A stretch of 7,798 nt of DNA from an uncultured Collinsella sp. (GTDB lineage Bacteria > Actinomycetota > Coriobacteriia > Coriobacteriales > Coriobacteriaceae). The notes under the pieces are model-generated. The model saw only the letters and a list, made by a program, of their open reading frames with translations, ran no database searches and was not told where the DNA came from. Where the stretch lies: the NCBI GenBank assembly GCA_958453935.1, contig CAUDZT010000079.1, positions 1 to 7,798 of the forward strand, in the 5' to 3' direction. Below are positions 5,671 through 7,798 of the stretch, one piece after another. Both the position numbers and the translations under genes were made by a program. The first letter of the stretch is position 1; each line of letters begins with the position of its first letter.

Positions 5671-6429
5671 CTACGACGCGTTCTTGATAATCCATGTTCC
5701 CAGTCCGGTCAGCAGCTGAACCTGCTTAATCGTTAGCCCTTGTTTTCGAAGCGCGAGAATCGCCTCATTGCGAAGTGGCTTGGAGGCGGATTTGAGTTCC
5801 GTCGGAGCACATCCTGCGACACTCTGCACGATTGCCGTGCCAAATTCGCATAGATCTTCCTCGCGAACCTTGGCTGTTGCGCTGGGGCGATAGGGAAGCG
5901 ACGGCGTACTTTCCATGAGCCGAAGGTATGAGCGAGGTGTTGGGAATATAACACCGACAACGCTGCCGGTAACATGCGGCCGTGACCTGGCACTCATGAG
6001 ATACTCGCGATGGCTGCTCCAGGGATATTCGTCGTATGCTGCCAGTCCCGCTTTTTGTGGATTCAAATGAATGTATCGAATTGCCTCGAGTAAATATACT
6101 TCTGACTTAATGGGCGAATCCCAAAACCGCTCCTGAAACACGTGGCCGATATGCCCCGTCCGCGCATTGTACCTGCCCGCATACGATACGGCTATCGCAT
6201 GCATCGCGTCGCTCTTGCGGTCGTCCGGATCGTCGATGAGCAGATGAATGTGGTTTCCCATAAGGCACCAAGCGATAAGCTCGATATTGTGTTTGGGGAG
6301 GATCGCATCGAGGATCTGAAGCATGGCGATTCGGTCCTCGGCATCGTCAAACAGCAATTGCCCTCCGTTTCCACGCAACGTGATGTGGAAATAACCGGTT
6401 GGTGACTTTGAACGAGGTTTTCTCGGCAT
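5671..6429 (-). CDS. REP-associated tyrosine transposase (RAYT type, Y1_Tnp/IS200-like)
   Basis: The 252-residue protein belongs to the HUH single-strand DNA transposases related to IS200/IS605 TnpA. Landmarks: MPRKPR start and HITLRGN (15-21), as in RAYT proteins; the HUH motif in CLMGNHIHLLI (55-65, His60 and His62); a helix SYAGRYN (82-88) holding the probable catalytic tyrosine (Tyr83 or Tyr87); then GHVFQERF (95-102), RYIHLNPQKAGL (118-129) and PWSSHREY (136-143). The C-terminal part (about 217-250, LRNEAILALRKQGLTIKQV) looks like a helix-turn-helix, an extension absent from minimal IS200 TnpA. ATG 6429 is chosen because AAGGAGG ends 4 bases upstream; the frame remains open to 6639 but without family similarity. 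All key motifs are intact. Base composition is visibly less G+C-rich than the neighbours, hinting at transfer. Inverted palindromic repeats bracket it, which favours a RAYT over a classical insertion sequence. Confidence 0.88.
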   Translation of the reverse strand: MPRKPRSKSPTGYFHITLRGNGGQLLFDDAEDRIAMLQILDAILPKHNIELIAWCLMGNHIHLLIDDPDDRKSDAMHAIAVSYAGRYNARTGHIGHVFQERFWDSPIKSEVYLLEAIRYIHLNPQKAGLAAYDEYPWSSHREYLMSARSRPHVTGSVVGVIFPTPRSYLRLMESTPSLPYRPSATAKVREEDLCEFGTAIVQSVAGCAPTELKSASKPLRNEAILALRKQGLTIKQVQLLTGLGTWIIKNAS

Positions 6430-6675
6430 GGCCCCTCCTTTAGCTTGGATGGGCTGAAGATACCTCATTCGGGGGCTTCGGTTGTCGAGATTCAGTTCAC
6501 CGACTATAGCTGCTACCTGCCGAAATATAATTGCGTTTTCAAATTGATGCTTTTTAATGGTAATTGAGTAAGACGGGCGCGCTTGTTGTGGATGCGGGCG
6601 TTGGTTACGTCGATCTGGACGGCCCTCGCGTGATGTCATCGCAAATGGGCTTCACGCATTTTTGCGGCGATAGAA
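6430..6675. other. Leader and upstream region of the transposase gene, no gene seen
   Basis: This stretch is AT-richer than its surroundings. It contains the strong ribosome site (AAGGAGG complement, 6434-6440) and a possible minus-strand -10, TATAGT (complement at about 6505-6510), without a clear -35. The transposase frame runs through it to 6639 but has no recognisable protein similarity. It may contain an end of the transposase unit, which could not be placed. Confidence 0.4.
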
Positions 6676-6719
6676 AAATGGTCGGGCGCTCTTAAACAAA
6701 ACGGAGCACCCGACCATTT
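6672..6719 (-). terminator. Intrinsic terminator of the CarD-family gene
   Basis: Arms 6704-6719 and 6676-6691 pair over 16 bases. The one non-Watson-Crick position is a G-U wobble in the minus-strand RNA but a C-A mismatch in the plus-strand RNA. The minus strand continues into a T-run (ATTTTTCT). Both facts favour termination of minus-strand transcripts from the CarD-family gene, whose stop lies about 67 bases upstream. Confidence 0.8.
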
Positions 6720-6743
6720 ACTGATTGTTTGTTGATGTTTGGC

Positions 6744-6788
6744 CAGATAGAACCTGCCAAAATAAACCTGTCCCTTTTTGGCAGGTTA
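6744..6788 (-). repeat. Stop-codon-linked palindromic repeat, copy C
   Basis: Read on the minus strand, copy C begins with the TAA stop of the CarD-family gene (6788-6786). It has a perfect 12-bp palindrome (AACCTGCCAAAA and TTTTGGCAGGTT), the loop AGGGACAGGTTTA and tail CTATCTG. It matches copy B over almost its whole length and stands in inverted orientation to it across the transposase gene. Confidence 0.85.
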
Positions 6789-7271
6789 GTTGAGGGCGGC
6801 TTGGGCTAGGCGGGCTTCGGCGGCCTCCTCGGTGACGCCCAATGCCACGGCGAACTCCTCGATGGAGCGGCGCTTGGCTTCCTTGAGTACACGCATATAG
6901 TAAGAGCTGGGCTTTTTATCGGCTTCCTCGGCCTGGCGAATGCGGTGCATCATGGTCTTTGCCACGCGGACCGTCTCGGGCGCGCCCAGCTTGAGCTGCT
7001 GCTTAAAGTGTGTCTCTTCAAGCGAGCTGTTGCGCTCGGTAAAGGTGTCGCACTCCAGCTCGTCATAGTGGCTCAGCAGATGCTCGGCATCTTGCTGAGA
7101 GATGGCGGCATGCAGACGGTCGGCCTGCGCCACGGGGTACATAAGGATCGTCTGCGCATGCCCCTGCTTGGCCTCGAGCAACAACATGGGCTGCGGCGTG
7201 TCGTCCCTAAAACCGACGACGGTGCAGACTCCCTGACCCGGATGAATGACGTGTTGACCGATTGAGAACAT
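6786..7271 (-). CDS. CarD/CdnL-family transcription regulator
   Basis: The 161-residue protein has the CarD layout. An N-terminal RNA-polymerase-interacting domain (about 1-60; FSIGQHVIHPGQGVCTVVGF at 2-21, the family's 'F-iGd-VvyP-hGvg-V' start) is followed by a helical DNA-binding domain (about 65-160; KKPSSYYMRVLKEAKRRSIEE). Family members bind the RNA polymerase beta subunit and stabilise open complexes, mostly at rRNA and growth genes. The tryptophan that usually sits at the start of the C-terminal domain and touches the upstream edge of the -10 region is not seen; the matching stretch reads DTFTERNSS (75-83), so promoter contact may differ. ATG 7271 has GGAGG 4 bases upstream. The gene ends in repeat copy C and then its own terminator, so it appears monocistronic. 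No symbol is given because the genome may hold a more typical CarD paralogue. Confidence 0.85.
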   Translation of the reverse strand: MFSIGQHVIHPGQGVCTVVGFRDDTPQPMLLLEAKQGHAQTILMYPVAQADRLHAAISQQDAEHLLSHYDELECDTFTERNSSLEETHFKQQLKLGAPETVRVAKTMMHRIRQAEEADKKPSSYYMRVLKEAKRRSIEEFAVALGVTEEAAEARLAQAALN

Positions 7272-7613
7272 GCTACCTCCAACTTATACGAATTTACGTA
7301 TGTCTAGAATAACACGCTGACGTGCGCAAATCCTCACTTTATGCAGGAAAAGCACACAACTCTGATAGGTAAGAGTATTCGATAAAAGACACAGCTCATT
7401 CACACCTTTATGCATTTTCAACGCGTGCATAATCTGCAGGCAGACCGGCATCTTTGAGTGACTCCATACAAGCTGTAGTCAATTTTGTGCATATGCAATT
7501 TCGATTGGCTTTACCCTGCGACAGTGCCCCTCGCTTGTGATAGAGTGCTACAAACTCTGGCTTTTGCCCTACGAGTGACCAAGAGCTCGGGGGCTTTAAC
7601 ACAAGGAGGATCT
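7272..7613. other. Divergent intergenic region between the CarD-family gene and argS
   Basis: This 342-base AT-rich region has no credible gene. It holds an inverted repeat ATACG-N6-CGTAT (7286-7301) close to the CarD-family ribosome site, and TATTCT on the minus strand (complement 7305-7310) as a weak -10. Several TGCAT-type sites follow: CTTTATGCA at 7337-7345 and again at 7406-7414, TGCA-N5-TGCA at 7426-7438, and the perfect palindrome TGCATATGCA at 7488-7497. The argS promoter and ribosome site occupy its right end. No T-box leader features were seen. Confidence 0.5.
7518..7546 (+). promoter_or_regulatory. Predicted argS promoter
   Basis: GCGACA (7518-7523) and TAGAGT (7541-7546) match -35 and -10 consensus at four of six positions each with an ideal 17-base spacer. 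TG two to three bases before the -10 adds some support. Transcription would begin near 7553 and leave a leader of about 60 bases before ATG 7614, too short for a T-box. Confidence 0.45.
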
Positions 7614-7798
7614 ATGCCCGAGAAGATTGAAGAGCTGGTACGCGCTGCGCTTGCTGCGGCCCAGGAGGCCGGCGACCTTTCCGCATTTGAACTTGACGAT
7701 TGCGCTATCGAGCGACCGGCTGACACTTCTCATGGCGAGTGGACCTCTACCATGGCCCTGAAGTCCGCCAAGCTGGCCCACTGCGCCCCGCGCAAGAT
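7614..7798 (+). CDS. argS: Arginyl-tRNA synthetase, N-terminal part (partial at window edge)
   Basis: The first 61 codons of the class I synthetase that charges tRNA-Arg with arginine are present. The frame runs off the window, so the catalytic HIGH-type motif is not reached. The visible part is the N-terminal additional domain that contacts the tRNA D-loop: a helical start (MPEKIEELVRAALAAAQEAG), then IERPADTSHGEWTSTMALKSAK, which follows the family pattern 'veRPkd-sHGDyatn-Al-laK', and a CAPRKI segment matching '-pReiA'. ATG 7614 is preceded by AAGGAGGA (7603-7610) at close spacing and by a plausible promoter. The CarD-family gene diverges from it across a 342-base region. Similarity to argS is judged from the conserved pattern only. 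Confidence 0.88.
   Translation, partial: MPEKIEELVRAALAAAQEAGDLSAFELDDCAIERPADTSHGEWTSTMALKSAKLAHCAPRK

Larger units (their letters stand above)
5498..6788. mobile_element. Candidate RAYT unit: transposase bracketed by inverted palindromic repeats
   Basis: Copies B (plus) and C (minus) face each other about 1.2 kb apart, with the TATCTG tails inward. They enclose two terminator hairpins and the Y1 transposase gene. REP-associated tyrosine transposases are known for being flanked by inverted REP palindromes. The outer limits are uncertain, because each palindrome also forms the 3' end of a resident gene. The part foreign to the resident genes may be only about 5585-6675, between the two terminators. 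No target-site duplication was seen. Confidence 0.45.

Noticed and set aside
6430..6639. Longer N-terminus for the transposase
   Set aside because: ATG 6429 has a strong AAGGAGG site and begins the conserved MPRKPR sequence. The upstream 70 codons show no similarity to the family.
4727..6788. CRISPR array from the repeated 45-base units
   Set aside because: Only three copies, unevenly spaced, in both orientations, each attached to a different gene end. There are no regular spacers.
7408..7602. Small minus-strand open frame (64 codons) upstream of argS
   Set aside because: GTG start with no ribosome site, overlaps the predicted argS promoter, and has no recognisable sequence.
7272..7613. T-box riboswitch upstream of argS
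   Set aside because: No T-box core sequence or competing terminator/antiterminator was seen, and the predicted leader is only about 60 bases.

Overview
The window reads as a chromosomal segment of a high-G+C actinobacterium, most likely a gut member of the Coriobacteriia such as Collinsella. This is an inference from the G+C-rich codon use, the AGGAGG-type ribosome sites, the CarD-family regulator and the style of the interspersed repeats; there is no rRNA or other marker to prove it. Most of the window is housekeeping metabolism, but almost every gene end carries a palindromic repeat, and one gene is a REP-associated (RAYT-type) transposase.

Layout. Positions 1-390 hold the C-terminal end of nicotinate phosphoribosyltransferase. 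Glutamate 5-kinase (proB, 470-1597) follows on the same strand. A 314-base convergent intergenic region comes next, with a small imperfect hairpin, a bidirectional terminator enclosed by a 31-bp inverted repeat, and a palindromic repeat at the end of the next gene. A proline-iminopeptidase-like serine hydrolase lies on the minus strand (1912-3330), and gamma-glutamyl phosphate reductase (proA, 3443-4729) diverges from it. An HD-domain hydrolase (4901-5500) follows. The RAYT-type transposase (5671-6429, minus) and a CarD-family regulator (6786-7271, minus) come next. The window closes with the first 61 codons of arginyl-tRNA synthetase (argS, from 7614).

Function. ProB and ProA catalyse the first two steps of proline synthesis from glutamate. 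The gene between them encodes an enzyme that probably releases N-terminal proline from peptides, so synthesis and salvage of proline appear to sit together, although the three genes are not one transcript.

The most interesting structure is a family of about 45-base palindromic elements. Three close copies (4727-4772, 5498-5542 and, on the minus strand, 6744-6788) begin inside the TAA stop codon of a gene and are followed by that gene's terminator hairpin. Two of them, in inverted orientation, bracket the transposase gene. A fourth, diverged element with similar architecture follows the stop codon of the peptidase gene. I infer that this is a REP/RAYT-like system in which the transposase spreads, or once spread, short palindromes that settle at gene 3' ends. 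The association is visible in the sequence; the mechanism is not proven.
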